Positions 1 through 8,410 of a stretch of DNA of 38,545 nucleotides are shown in pieces. Position numbers and translations under genes: made by a program. Source of the DNA: Succinivibrionaceae bacterium (GTDB taxonomy: Bacteria; Pseudomonadota; Gammaproteobacteria; Enterobacterales; Succinivibrionaceae); contig JAFURY010000052.1 in NCBI GenBank assembly GCA_017480795.1, positions 1 to 38,545 on the forward strand, in the 5' to 3' direction. The first letter of the stretch is position 1. The number at the start of each line of letters is the position of its first letter. Under the pieces are notes generated by a model, which saw nothing but the letters and a program-made list of their open reading frames with translations, ran no database searches and was not told where the DNA came from.

Positions 1-36
1 AAGTCGCCTGCGGGGGATGCCGCGGGAAGGTTGCAC

Positions 37-111
37 CGGGGTGTAGCGCAGTCTGGCTAGCGCGCGTGCTTTGGGAGCATGAGGCCGGGGGTTCGAATCC
101 CTTCACCCCGA
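37..111 (+). tRNA. tRNA-Pro (UGG)
   Basis: Full cloverleaf: acceptor CGGGGTG at 37-43 pairs with CACCCCG at 104-110, discriminator A111. The anticodon loop CTTTGGG carries TGG and the T-arm reads GGTTCGAATCC. The 3' CCA is not encoded. First of seven closely spaced tRNA genes on this strand, probably one transcript. No other gene is visible in bases 1-36. Confidence 0.95.
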
Positions 112-134
112 CTCTGATCCTACCCGGATCATGT

Positions 135-207
135 GGCCCCGTGGTCAAGAGGCCTAAGACATCGCCCTTTCACGGCGGTAACTCGGGTTCGAATCCCGAC
201 GGGGTCA
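135..207 (+). tRNA. tRNA-Glu (UUC)
   Basis: Acceptor GGCCCCG at 135-141 pairs with CGGGGTC at 200-206 with one G-U pair; discriminator A207. The anticodon loop CTTTCAC gives TTC. CCA is not encoded. It lies 23 bases after tRNA-Pro. Confidence 0.95.
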
Positions 208-230
208 CACTTTTCTTCCTGAACTGTTAT

Positions 231-304
<74 letters not shown>

Positions 305-314
305 CAGTTCTTAT

Positions 315-391
315 GGCCCGGTAGCTCAGTTGGTTAGAGCGCCAGCCTGTCACGCTGGAGGTCGAGGGTTCGAGCCCCTTCCGGGTCGCCA
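315..391 (+). tRNA. tRNA-Asp (GUC)
   Basis: Acceptor GGCCCGG at 315-321 pairs with CCGGGTC at 381-387; discriminator G388, followed by an encoded CCA (389-391). The anticodon loop CTGTCAC gives GTC. Confidence 0.96.
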
Positions 392-433
392 CCTTTCAGG
401 TCGAAGGGTATTGGGACTCTAACAGAGCTTCGT

Positions 434-509
434 GCTGGCGTAGCTCAATTGGCAGAGCAGCTGATTTGTAATCAGCAGGTTGCGGGTTCGAGTCCCATCG
501 CCAGCTCCA
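434..509 (+). tRNA. tRNA-Thr (UGU)
   Basis: Acceptor GCTGGCG at 434-440 pairs with CGCCAGC at 499-505; discriminator T506 and encoded CCA at 507-509. The anticodon stem CTGAT/ATCAG encloses TTTGTAA, giving TGT. Confidence 0.95.
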
Positions 510-540
510 CCCTTTGGGTCAAGAGGGAAGTCCATAGTAT

Positions 541-622
<82 letters not shown>

Positions 623-633
623 CTTCATTCCAT

Positions 634-721
634 GCGGGAATGGCGGAATTGGCAGACGCGCATGATTCAGGTTCATGTGTGCAATACGCACTTGCAGGTT
701 CAAGTCCTGTTTCCCGCACCA
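634..721 (+). tRNA. tRNA-Leu (CAG), integration target
   Basis: Class II tRNA. Acceptor GCGGGAA at 634-640 pairs with TTCCCGC at 711-717; discriminator A718 and encoded CCA at 719-721. The anticodon stem CATGA/TCATG encloses TTCAGGT, giving CAG. The last 20 or so bases are repeated at 30774 and again at 31120. This gene is therefore the attachment site of the mobile element that starts here, and the element restores an intact tRNA 3' end on integration. Confidence 0.96.
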
Positions 722-733
722 CAGAACCCTTGA
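699..733 (+). other. attL: left attachment core of the integrative element
   Basis: The 21 bases at 699-719 (tRNA-Leu T-arm through the first C of CCA) are identical to 30774-30794. After a two-base difference, another 12 bases (722-733) are identical to 30797-30808. The pair encloses the integrase, replication and mobilization genes and the cargo. The exact crossover point within the repeat cannot be read. The integrase gene ends about 130 bases to the right, the usual arrangement for a tRNA-targeting tyrosine integrase. Confidence 0.9.
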
Positions 734-757
734 TTTTTCAAGGGTTCTGCTTCTTTT
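722..757 (+). terminator. Rho-independent terminator after tRNA-Leu, supplied by the element
   Basis: Perfect 12-bp stem: CAGAACCCTTGA at 722-733 and TCAAGGGTTCTG at 738-749 around a TTTT loop, followed by CTTCTTTTT. It begins at the tRNA 3' end. A related stem stands after the attR core at 30797-30822, which suggests the element carries its own terminator at its left end so the tRNA operon still terminates after insertion. Confidence 0.85.
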
Positions 758-768
758 TGGCGGCCTTC

Positions 769-809
769 CACCCCAACCCCACCCCAACGGACCTGATATT
801 GGGGTGGGG
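769..809. repeat. Left arm-type boxes (CACCCCAAC repeats)
   Basis: CACCCCAAC occurs at 769-777 and 780-788 (11-bp period), and the inverse TTGGGGTGG lies at 799-807. The same boxes occur at the right end (30649-30669). Repeated short boxes inside both ends of an integrase-encoding element fit the arm-type sites bound by the N-terminal domain of tyrosine integrases. The function is inferred. Confidence 0.6.
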
Positions 810-861
810 CTATACGCCATGGGACATGGTTGGGTGAAATTTTCTATTATTGTTCATCGTT

Positions 862-1995
862 TTACAACCCGGCGATGAACTTTTCCATGCGGTTCGCGCT
901 TTCCTTCTGCATGGTAGCGGTGACGTGTGCGTAGCGATCCAGCGTGAATGCCGAGGAGTAATGCCCGGCGTTCTGCTGGATCGTTTTTACGTCATCCCCC
1001 GCCATAATGGAACTTACCACATAAGTGTGTCTCAGATCATGGAAGCGATGGGCGTCGATGCCCGCTGCCACAAGGATCTTGTGAAGAATCTTCCATGCGG
1101 TCGGCTGGGACAGGTGGCTGCCATCCGGATGCGTGAACACCAGGTTGGGGAAGCCTCCATCGTTCCATGCCGGCCCCAGCGCTATCCGCTGTGCTTCCTG
1201 CTCTTCCTTGTGCTTCTTCAGCACCTGGAAGACCGTAGGAGCGGGAGCGATCGTGCGGGGCTTGCTGTTCTTCGGTGTCGCAAACCGGAAGACTTCGCCT
1301 TTCTTTCTCGGCTGAGCCAGCTGCTTGGTGACCCGAATCAGACCGTTCTCAAAGTCCACAGAATCCCAGGTCAGCCCCAGCAGCTCGCCGGACCGCAATC
1401 CGGTGAAGATTGCGGTCACGATGAGCGCTTCGTGCTCGTGACCTTTCAGAAAGGCCAGCAGCTTGGAAAGTTCCGGCGTATCCAGCGGATGAATCTCCGC
1501 TTGCTCGATCCGGGGCAGGATGCAGTTGCTGGATGGATTCTTGCTCAGGTAGCCTATCCTGACAGCTACATCCAGTGCCTTATGCAGGCAGCCGTGAATG
1601 TTCTTGATGGATTTCGGACTGAGCCCTTCCTCCCGCTTCTTATTGTAGAGGCGCTGAATCATGGGCGTTCGGAGTGCCGACAGTTTGACGTCTCCGAGCG
1701 CGGGGATGATGTGCACCCTGATCTGCATTTCGTAGGTATCAGCAGTGCCGAGCTTCACATTCCCCAGGTAGTCGCGGTGCCACATGGTCAGCCATTGGCC
1801 GAGGGTCAGGCCGCTGTCCTCTCTGAAATCACCATGGTCGATGGTGACGGAGACTTCGGTCAGCTTCTTCCGGACTTCCGCCTGGGTTCTGCCATAGACC
1901 GAATGCCGTTTTCCATCGGCACAGTATCGGGCTTCCCAGCTTCCGTCAGCCCGTTTTCTGATGGTTCCTTCGCCGTTAGCACGCTTTCTTGCCAT
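862..1995 (-). CDS. int: Tyrosine-type site-specific integrase
   Basis: 377-aa recombinase that would catalyse insertion and excision at tRNA-Leu. The N-terminus (about 1-50) resembles an AP2-like arm-binding domain, about 60-160 is the SAM-like core-binding domain, and the catalytic domain follows. Visible active-site residues are R201 (TGLRSGELLGL), the HDLRH box with H319 and R322, H345 (GHYSS) and Y355 (DRYAH). Length and order match phage/Tn916-class integrases. The ATG at 1995 follows AAGGAG at 6-base spacing. It overlaps the end of the upstream HTH gene by 20 bases, so the two are probably co-transcribed. Confidence 0.95.
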   Translation of the reverse strand: MARKRANGEGTIRKRADGSWEARYCADGKRHSVYGRTQAEVRKKLTEVSVTIDHGDFREDSGLTLGQWLTMWHRDYLGNVKLGTADTYEMQIRVHIIPALGDVKLSALRTPMIQRLYNKKREEGLSPKSIKNIHGCLHKALDVAVRIGYLSKNPSSNCILPRIEQAEIHPLDTPELSKLLAFLKGHEHEALIVTAIFTGLRSGELLGLTWDSVDFENGLIRVTKQLAQPRKKGEVFRFATPKNSKPRTIAPAPTVFQVLKKHKEEQEAQRIALGPAWNDGGFPNLVFTHPDGSHLSQPTAWKILHKILVAAGIDAHRFHDLRHTYVVSSIMAGDDVKTIQQNAGHYSSAFTLDRYAHVTATMQKESANRMEKFIAGL

Positions 1996-2302
1996 TCGTA
2001 TCTCCTTCCGACAGCCAGTCCATGAGCGCCTGGCGGGCGATCACAATCTTCTTTCCGACGTGGATGGACGGGATCTCATTGCTGTGAACAAGCTCGTACA
2101 TCTTCGGCTTGCTGATCCCGATCAGCTCGGCGGCTTCCCGGACGGACAATGTCATTTTCGTGCCCGGCGATGATTGCTGAGATGTGCTGTTGTCAAGGTG
2201 CTCCGGCTCCCGAGCGGGAGCGCTTTGATTATTCAGAGCGTTGAGCGCTGCCTCAACGACCTGAATAACCTCATCTTTAGTATAAAGCCTGTTTCTCATC
2301 AT
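1976..2302 (-). CDS. Excisionase-like helix-turn-helix protein
   Basis: About 108 aa. Residues 50-100 form a HTH_17/excisionase-type winged helix (LSVREAAELIGISKPKMYELV, then GKKIVIARQALMDWL). Proteins of this type bind DNA as directionality factors or as regulators next to integrases. The N-terminal half (LYTKDEVIQVVEAAL) is a predicted helix followed by a polar linker. The ATG at 2302 is chosen because AAAGGA lies 7 bases upstream; a GTG at 2320 would extend the frame by six residues but has no ribosome binding site. The overlap with the integrase supports an int-xis unit. A regulator role instead of Xis is possible. Confidence 0.8.
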   Translation of the reverse strand: MMRNRLYTKDEVIQVVEAALNALNNQSAPAREPEHLDNSTSQQSSPGTKMTLSVREAAELIGISKPKMYELVHSNEIPSIHVGKKIVIARQALMDWLSEGDTNGKKAC

Positions 2303-2370
2303 TTCAATATCCTTTCGCACTTTAAAGTGATAAAAAGTTGTAAACTTTCTTCTGTTTGATTGCTCCTGCC

Positions 2371-2639
2371 GTTTTGTTACCGGTTTAGAACCCCATTTTT
2401 GATGGGGACGATATATTTATCGTTCGCCTTCAAAATTGCCCTTTTTCGTGCCCGGAACCCCTTGAAAAATAAGGACTTTTTCTTTCCTAAAGCGTTTCAA
2501 CCGGTAACAAAACTTGTTTGATTTCTGTGAAAAGCCATTTTGCATAGAAGCGCTTTTTCCCCGTTTTGATGCGTCCATGCGTCCGGTGATCGTGGCTCAA
2601 GGGTGGTCTTTCTCCCCTGGTGTCTGGACGCATGGACGC
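2371..2639. repeat. Two nested inverted-repeat pairs; possible replication origin or control region
   Basis: GTTTTGTTACCGGTT at 2371-2385 is exactly inverted at 2499-2513. GCGTCCATGCGTCC at 2571-2584 is exactly inverted at 2626-2639, and contains GCGTCC twice in tandem. The region 2303-2661 holds no convincing gene. It lies directly downstream of the helicase/primase pair and upstream of xis-int. Such dyads are plausible sites for a replication initiator or regulator. No function is proven. Confidence 0.5.
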
Positions 2640-2661
2640 TTTGTTTGAGGCAAAAGTCGCT

Positions 2662-4038
2662 TTATGCATCTTTGAACGGGTTGTCATCAGGATCGACCTT
2701 CTGCCATCCGCCTTGCATGTAACCCGACGGGCTGATGATAGATCCGATTCCCCTGAAGCCTCTCACCTCGCGACCTGCGCTGTTGGTGAGATGAGTGGTG
2801 TATCGGATGCCGAGCTTCTCCTCATTGGCGCTCAGGTATTCCACAAACGTCTTTCGCTTCATAGGCGGGTAGGCGTTTTCATCGCACCAGGTACAGTACA
2901 CGGCATACAGATCCTTGGAGCTGATGGAGCGTTCCGGATCGCGGACAATGTACCCCTTCGACTCCAGGAACAGCTCAATGTTGTTGGCGTCCTTCTTCAC
3001 CATCTCCCGGTTCAGCTTCGCCCGACCGCTCTCTGTGAATTGGAAATTGTTCTTCACCAGCCGCAGCAGTCCCGCCATCGCCCAAAGGAAGATGCCCTCC
3101 ATTTCTTCACAGAGCTTTTCCGAAAGGTTGGGATCATCGATTCTGTCCGGCGGCTTTCGCTTCGTTGTCAGGATCAGCTGCCGGCGGAAGAAGCCATCAC
3201 TGCGGTCATAGAGGGAAACCAGATCGCCGTTGGAGAAGGCAAGGATGCGGGCGTACATAAATCCCTGATAGCTCTGCTTTCCTTTGCGTTCCAAATCCAT
3301 TTTCCCCTTTGCCGTGACAATCGCTTTGATGTAATTCGTCTGCTTCAGCGCTTCCAGCCGCATGTCGTCGTCGATCATCAGGTGAATGTGCTCCAGGTCG
3401 GCACGGGCGAAAGGGTTTTCAGAAATCTTTCCGACGCTTCCGTCCTTCGCGTTGGGTCCGAACATCCGGGACAGCACATGGCCGATCTGGCTCTTGCCTT
3501 CGCCGCCGCTGCCCTTGATCACCATCATCTTCTGCCCGGCATTGCTGGGAATCAGGCAGTACCCGATGAATTCCTGCAGCGTGGGAATGTCCTCCGGCCA
3601 GAAAAGCTCTGACAGGAATTTCAGCCAGCGCTCCGGCTTTTTCACTTTCGGATTGAACCGAACAGGGAACCTGCTTCTGACGATCTCATTCTTCGCTTCG
3701 ATGAAGCTGCCGTCCAGAAACACCGTGCCATTCTGCACGTGAACCCGATCTGTCTGCGGCAGCAATCCGGTCACCTGGGCTTTGATGCGAAGATCCTTCA
3801 TGATGTCATCCACCTTTTTGCTCATCCCGGTGACGATGAAAGGCTCCAGTTGCTGATAAATGGTTTGCCGCATGGCGTCCTCGTTGGTGACCCTGCCTTC
3901 CGTGGTGAAGAAGGAATTCTCGGTGTAGGCAAGCCGGTGACGTTCCAGAAATTCACGGCAGAAGATGGGCTCATTGATTGTTTTCCCCGTGAACCATTCC
4001 GGCCAGGTATCAAGCCGCTCGATCTTTTTCTGGGCCAT
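2662..4038 (-). CDS. Phage/plasmid primase P4-type SF3 helicase (D5-like)
   Basis: 458 aa. It is a superfamily 3 helicase: Walker A GSGGEGKS at 176-183, Walker B IDDD at 222-225, motif C LAFSNGD near 266-272 and an arginine-finger region DGFFRR at 281-286. The C-terminal 350-458 carries a winged-helix P4-type segment. Such proteins unwind DNA at the origin of phage, plasmids and integrative elements. The polymerase part is absent and the zinc-binding primase module is a separate upstream gene (4010-4633). The ATG at 4038 follows AGGAGG and overlaps the end of that gene by 29 bases, so they form one unit. It would allow replication of the excised circle. Confidence 0.9.
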   Translation of the reverse strand: MAQKKIERLDTWPEWFTGKTINEPIFCREFLERHRLAYTENSFFTTEGRVTNEDAMRQTIYQQLEPFIVTGMSKKVDDIMKDLRIKAQVTGLLPQTDRVHVQNGTVFLDGSFIEAKNEIVRSRFPVRFNPKVKKPERWLKFLSELFWPEDIPTLQEFIGYCLIPSNAGQKMMVIKGSGGEGKSQIGHVLSRMFGPNAKDGSVGKISENPFARADLEHIHLMIDDDMRLEALKQTNYIKAIVTAKGKMDLERKGKQSYQGFMYARILAFSNGDLVSLYDRSDGFFRRQLILTTKRKPPDRIDDPNLSEKLCEEMEGIFLWAMAGLLRLVKNNFQFTESGRAKLNREMVKKDANNIELFLESKGYIVRDPERSISSKDLYAVYCTWCDENAYPPMKRKTFVEYLSANEEKLGIRYTTHLTNSAGREVRGFRGIGSIISPSGYMQGGWQKVDPDDNPFKDA

Positions 4039-4633
4039 CGTTCATTACCTCCTGACATCCATCGTTGAGGATCGCTTCGATTTTTGCAACAGCATCTGTG
4101 TTCCTGATATGATCCATGATGGCTTTCCGCTCGTCCGGGTCGGATGAAAAGAGACGATCAATGGCATCGCCCAGGGTTGGCAGGTGATGAACAGCGTGCA
4201 TGAATCGGTCATCCCAGTTTTCATCTTCTGGCTCAGAGGGAGCGAACTCTTCCTTCCATTTCACCAGGAGCCGCTCATACTCGATCAGGATTTTGAGCAC
4301 GCGCTGCTCCTCTTTTCTTTCGATCATGGCAGCGGGCAGCTTCGGGATCGGCGCGCTTTGTCCCGGCGGCAGCGGCTGAATGTTGAAATCATTCGCCAGC
4401 TTTTTCGCCGCGTCATACAGTGAAAGATCGAATAGTTTTGCCGTGAAGTCGATCACATCGCCGGTGGTGTGGCAGCCGAAGCAGTAAAACCGTTCGTCGA
4501 TTTTCATGGAAGGATGACGGTCATCGTGGAATGGACAGCAGGCCATGCCACTGCGATCCACGGGAACGCCATAGCGCTCTGCTGCCTGACGGGTGGTAAC
4601 TTGGGATTTGACTTGGGTAAAAAGTAAACTCAT
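4010..4633 (-). CDS. CHC2 zinc-finger primase-like protein
   Basis: 207 aa. The N-terminal 1-80 is a DnaG-type CHC2 zinc finger: C33-x2-H36 and C51-x2-C54 in the frame PFHDDRHPS...YCFGC, followed by GDVIDF. The rest (about 95-207) is charged and helical with no TOPRIM domain visible, so it is probably a DNA-binding partner of the helicase downstream and not a complete primase. Such split CHC2/D5 pairs are common in Clostridia integrative elements. The ATG at 4633 follows AGGAGG at 5-base spacing. Confidence 0.85.
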   Translation of the reverse strand: MSLLFTQVKSQVTTRQAAERYGVPVDRSGMACCPFHDDRHPSMKIDERFYCFGCHTTGDVIDFTAKLFDLSLYDAAKKLANDFNIQPLPPGQSAPIPKLPAAMIERKEEQRVLKILIEYERLLVKWKEEFAPSEPEDENWDDRFMHAVHHLPTLGDAIDRLFSSDPDERKAIMDHIRNTDAVAKIEAILNDGCQEVMNDGPEKDRAA

Positions 4634-5146
4634 TATTTCCTCCTGTTGCTGATGTTTCTGTTGTGCTTTCTGCTGTATGTCCGATCACACAGCAGGAGGA
4701 CGTCCCGCCGTCCCGCGTTCGGATCATGCTTCGCGAGGGCATGACGCAGGACGGCTTTATATGAACGCACAGGATAGCTTTTCCTGCGCGGGAAATCGTA
4801 GGGGATGAAGCCTTACGCTCTGGCTTTCACCGACACCATATCACATAGCCTTCAAAATCGTTTTCACGTTTTGAAAACTTCGGAAAGCGTTGCGGCGTAA
4901 GGATTTGTTGGCATCTTTGCGTCTGTCAGATTTCCTAAAATGACGGTTTTACTGGGTTTCCCGGGCCAAAAGTTTTCACGAAATGAAATTTCTTTTTTCA
5001 GGAACACGGTTCCATGGCCTCCTGAAAAGGGCCCCGGAGCATAGTAGCAAGCAGGGCAAAGGTAGCACCTTTTGCACTTTGCTTGTTGGATGGCACGGCC
5101 CCCAAGCCCCTTTTTACCAGCGCAAGCGCTGTGGTTGTTTTGCGAA
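4634..5146. other. 513-base stretch without a convincing gene, between relaxase and primase
   Basis: A frame on the - strand from 5211 to 4864 encodes 115 aa with several cysteines (CKRCYLCPACYY), but it starts inside the relaxase gene, has no recognisable domain and no clear ribosome binding site. I judge it unlikely to be translated. A short dyad TTCAAAA/TTTTGAA occurs near 4852-4876. The block resembles mobilization-linked noncoding DNA I associate with Clostridia conjugative elements; that is an impression, not a comparison made here. Confidence 0.35.
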
Positions 5147-6586
5147 TCAGCGGGATTCGTCATCGTGATGGACGGCGTGTTCATCGAAGTGGTGATCTTT
5201 TGGTATGACATGTTGGTGACTATTTGGTGCGCTGTCCCGTTCCAGAATTTCGTAGTTATACCGAATGTGCTTGAGTTCAGTCAGCTGTGGTTTCAGTTCA
5301 TCGAGCGCTGCCTGATCGTCATCTTTCCGCTTCTTCATCTCATCGTATTCCGCCATCAGTTCTTTCAGCGTCGGCATCTTTCCATCATGAGAGGAATAAA
5401 CAGCCTGGGCATTCCTGTGATCTTCAATCTCCTGCCGATGCTCCTGATAGAATTTCACCGACCAGCCGGATTCCCGATACTGGGTATAAATCTCTTTCGT
5501 CCGGCTGTAATCCCGGATCGCTTGACGCTGCCGGTTGATCTCCTTCATCCGATTTTGCTTTTCTCGTATGGAAGCTTTCAGAGAATCTCGCTGATCGGTC
5601 AGCTCCTGAATCTGAACATTCAGTTCTTCCAGCGAACCGATGTGATGCTCTTTCAAGAAGATCACCATCTGCGCTTTCGCGTCGATGTTGTTCCGCTCTG
5701 CCCATACTTGATAGCCTTTCCCTCTGCCGGCGCGAAGCTTTGCTTCAATGTCGATCAACCGCTTGATCTGACTTTCGGTATAATCGCCCCGCGGGATTTT
5801 CGGAATGTGCACATGATCATGTGCCAGCGTCCGGCGCAAAGATGCTTCATCGTATTCCAGGCCGAGGGTATCAAGACGAATATACCGTTCACCCTCCGGC
5901 GGCTTGATGCTGATTTGCGCGCCGCGCTTGATGCGGCAACCGGCATCTTCCAGCAGCTGCATCAGCGCATCAAAGCCGTCAGGCTGCATCCGCAGTACAG
6001 CGTCAATGATCATCCGCAGCTCGTCCCGATGGGTGAACCTTCTCTGATTGCCCTGCCATTTGTCGTAAGTGACGGTCTTATCCTGCGGGTTCTGAATGAC
6101 TGACAAGCTGTGTTCCCAGCAGAGCGAATCGCTGATCTGCGCCAGATCCTTTGCCGATTGCTTCACGTCCCGGTATTTATGCTGCCCATCCAGATCGGTG
6201 GAACAGATGATGATGTGATTATGGATGTGATGCTTGTCGATGTGTGTCGCAACGACGTAGGCGAACTGATCGTTGGTCATCAGGGAGGCCAGCTCTTTAC
6301 CAATTTCGTTTGCTTCCTCCGGCGTGATTTCATCCGGCTTGAAAGCCTGCCGGACATGATAGCCGATCACTTCGTTTTCCTGCGTGCGTCCTGTGTTCGC
6401 TTGGTACTCCTGGCGGAAAAGCATGAACTCATCCGCCGCCGTTTCAGGCGAGCAAGCGTAAGTCGAAACCAGGATTCCACCGTCTGTTTTCTTTGGATTC
6501 ATGATGTAGTCCAGCCGGTCCCCAATACATTGCCGGGCCGTTTTTCCTTTGTTGATGTGAATGGACATGATACAAGTGGCTGCCAT
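5147..6586 (-). CDS. mobA: MobA/VirD2-family relaxase (MOBP type)
   Basis: 479 aa. The relaxase nicks oriT and pilots the strand during transfer by a helper conjugative system. The N-terminal domain shows the likely nucleophile Y27 (LDYIMNPKKT) and the metal-binding histidine motif HIDKHHIHNH at 115-124. Residues about 330-440 form a long coiled coil. The start at 6586 is chosen because AAAGGAG lies 5 bases upstream; an ATG at 6601 precedes that site. It follows mobC by 11 bases in one operon. No coupling protein or type IV secretion genes are present, so the element is mobilizable but not self-transmissible. Confidence 0.92.
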   Translation of the reverse strand: MAATCIMSIHINKGKTARQCIGDRLDYIMNPKKTDGGILVSTYACSPETAADEFMLFRQEYQANTGRTQENEVIGYHVRQAFKPDEITPEEANEIGKELASLMTNDQFAYVVATHIDKHHIHNHIIICSTDLDGQHKYRDVKQSAKDLAQISDSLCWEHSLSVIQNPQDKTVTYDKWQGNQRRFTHRDELRMIIDAVLRMQPDGFDALMQLLEDAGCRIKRGAQISIKPPEGERYIRLDTLGLEYDEASLRRTLAHDHVHIPKIPRGDYTESQIKRLIDIEAKLRAGRGKGYQVWAERNNIDAKAQMVIFLKEHHIGSLEELNVQIQELTDQRDSLKASIREKQNRMKEINRQRQAIRDYSRTKEIYTQYRESGWSVKFYQEHRQEIEDHRNAQAVYSSHDGKMPTLKELMAEYDEMKKRKDDDQAALDELKPQLTELKHIRYNYEILERDSAPNSHQHVIPKDHHFDEHAVHHDDESR

Positions 6587-6597
6587 GGGTACTCCTT

Positions 6598-6942
6598 TCA
6601 ATGTTGAATTTGATCCAGCCTGTGAAGAATGCTGCTCAGAATTGTCCGCAGTTCTTTCTGCTGATCTTTTATGTCATCCATTTCAGTTTCAAAGATGGAC
6701 CCGCGTTCGTTTAACCGCCGGGCGATTTGGTTGACATTGTTGCTCAGGCTGCCCATGAGGCGAACCGCTTCGTGCAGCTCCGGCAAATCCAGCTTCAGCA
6801 CATATCCGTTCAAGGCCATGGCTCGGATGAAGGCTGATTGGTTTTTGATCCCGAAGGTTTTCATTTTTTGCTGAATGATGGCATCCTCTTCCGGTGTCGC
6901 CTTGAAGCTGTAATGAATCGTGCGGTTTTTCTTTTCTGTCAT
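6598..6942 (-). CDS. mobC: MobC-like mobilization accessory protein
   Basis: 114 aa. It has an N-terminal ribbon-helix-helix-like part (TIHYSFKATPEEDAII) and the MobC-family signature LSNNVNQIARRLNERG in the middle, followed by a C-terminal helix. Family members bind oriT and help the relaxase nick it. The start ATG at 6942 follows GGAGGG at 7-base spacing; a longer frame to 6996 lacks such a site. It is the first gene of the mob operon. Confidence 0.88.
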   Translation of the reverse strand: MTEKKNRTIHYSFKATPEEDAIIQQKMKTFGIKNQSAFIRAMALNGYVLKLDLPELHEAVRLMGSLSNNVNQIARRLNERGSIFETEMDDIKDQQKELRTILSSILHRLDQIQH

Positions 6943-7189
6943 TGTGCTCCCTCCAGTCTTTGAAATCTGTCTGTCATGTCGGCTTTCGGCTGACATTCAT
7001 TTCATTGCTGTTGGTTCGGGCTTATTTTTCACTGCTGCCTCTGGCAAGAAACCTTGTTTGGCTCACTGCCGGTCCTTTCGGCGCTCCCTTCCGAAGAGGA
7101 AGATCATGGCGGTTTGGACAGATCTGGAAACGTGGCCCTGGTTGTCAAGGTACGCTTCACTGGCGATGCCAGCGAATGATGAGGGGAAG
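6943..7189. other. Noncoding region upstream of mobC; likely oriT/promoter zone
   Basis: No gene is supported. An imperfect hairpin (ATGTC at 6976-6980 with GACAT at 6992-6996, GC-rich inner stem) lies directly upstream of mobC. In elements with mobC-mobA order the transfer origin often lies here. I could not recognise a nick-site consensus, so oriT is an inference from position. Confidence 0.35.
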
Positions 7190-8012
7190 CTCATCGCCTA
7201 TAAATGGCGAAAATCAGCGATTTTGGAAACACCTGAGCAATATTTTTTGCCGAGGCGAAGGTCAAGCTGCACATTTAGCCAGACACCCCTCACCCCTACA
7301 TGGGAAAAATCGAGCAAAATGACACCACCTCCAGAAAATTTTCAGCATGCAGATCATTATCGTCGTTTTCTCCCTTCACTCTTAAATGTCCAAATTCGAG
7401 CTTTTTGGAAACCACTTTCGATATTTTTTTGAAATTACTTCGCACGAGTATCAACAGCCATTGATTACGCCCATGAATCATGTCGGCATCACATCCTGTC
7501 AGCGGCTGTATATTGCCCGCTACCCTTCTATGTAAAAATCGAGGCAAAGTGACACCACCTCCAGAAAATCTTTTTCAGCACGTGAGTCATCATCTAATGT
7601 CCAAAATCGGGCCTTTTGGAAACCACTTTCGGAAAATTTTTGAAATTGCTTCGCACGAGTATCAACAGCCATCGATCACCCCCGCGAATCATGCCATCAT
7701 CGCCTCCTGTCAGCGGCTGCATATTGCCCGCTGCCCTTCTATGTAAAAACCAAGGCAAAGTGGAAACACTTTTGGGAAATTTTCTGATACGCAGCGTTTA
7801 GCATCGTCTTCAGAGGGTATTATTGCCCTCATGCGGGCAACGCTCCTTTCATTTGCCCCTCCATATCTACATGGCGAAAATCAGCGATTTTGGAAACACC
7901 TGAGCAAAAAAATTTTGTCGGCATGAAGCTCGTGCTATAAATTGCCCTACACTCTAACATGTAAAAAATCGAACAAAGTGACACCGGCAAAATCTAATTT
8001 TGTAGCAGATGT
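7190..8012. repeat. Noncoding array of degenerate repeats
   Basis: A 37-base sequence at 7204-7240 (begins ATGGCGAAAATCAGC, ends CACCTGAGCAA) recurs exactly at 7871-7907. A segment of about 168 bases at 7384-7551 recurs at 7595-7762 with 211-base offset and few changes. Related short units start at about 7204, 7300, 7386, 7530, 7597, 7741, 7871 and 7959. Each is usually preceded by a TTGCCC/ACCC pyrimidine run and contains ATG, AAAATC, then GGAAAC or GACACC and an A/T run. Several units fold (CCAAAA..TTTTGG). Spacing is irregular (about 70-145 bases), so this is not a CRISPR array. Function unknown. Confidence 0.75.
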
Positions 8013-8277
8013 GACCATGTGGAATTGTATGCGCAAGTTATCGCATCATCTTGAATGAAGGTTGCAGGCACAAAAATAGCCCTGTGCATTCAGGCGCAGA
8101 GCTTATCAGGGAGGAAAAGCAGTTGGAGTTTTTTGCCAAGGGGATGAAGAAAAGCACCAGCATATGCCGGTGCTTTCGATCCATTTTACATGATACATTT
8201 TACCACTGATGCCGGGTGGCCTCAAGGTGTCTTTGCAGTGTGGTTAGGGTGTCTTTTGAGTGTCTTCTTAAAATGGG
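8013..8277. other. Noncoding gap with a palindrome at 8151-8176
   Basis: AAAGCACC at 8151-8158 and GGTGCTTT at 8169-8176 flank GCATATGC, giving a nearly perfect 26-base palindrome. It could be a weak terminator for the small ORF transcribed leftward from 8376, or a protein-binding site. No gene is supported here. Confidence 0.4.
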
Positions 8278-8376
8278 TCAAACTGCCTCTTCTGCCTGGA
8301 CGGCAGTGCCCACAGCCGTCAGCATCAGGATAGCGGCTGCAACGACCGACAGCATCCGGGAAAGCTTTTTGAACAT
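8278..8376 (-). CDS. Tiny signal-peptide-like ORF (32 aa)
   Basis: The ORF encodes MFKKLSRML, then a hydrophobic core VVAAAILMLTAVGTA, a VQA signal-peptidase-like site and only EEAV before the stop. The ATG at 8376 follows GGAGG at 9-base spacing; an ATG at 8385 abuts GGAGG and is less likely. It is divergent from the TetR gene at 8505 and shares its operator region, so it is probably co-regulated. It may be a peptide signal precursor, a leader or a relic of a longer secreted protein. Expression is not proven. Confidence 0.5.
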   Translation of the reverse strand: MFKKLSRMLSVVAAAILMLTAVGTAVQAEEAV

Positions 8377-8410
8377 CGTTTTCATCCTCCAAAGAAATTT
8401 ACGGAAAGTC

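Noticed and set aside
850..2025. Long open frame of 391 codons on the + strand
   Set aside because: It lies exactly antisense to the integrase, whose domains and catalytic residues are clear.
4864..5211. A 115-aa cysteine-rich protein on the - strand
   Set aside because: It starts inside the relaxase gene in another frame, has no clear ribosome binding site or domain, and lies in DNA that looks noncoding.
5147..6996. Self-transmissible conjugative element
   Set aside because: Only relaxase and MobC are present; no VirB4, VirD4 or other secretion genes occur between the att sites.
7190..8012. CRISPR array
   Set aside because: The repeats are irregular in length and spacing, diverged, and not separated by unique spacers of constant size; no cas genes are nearby.
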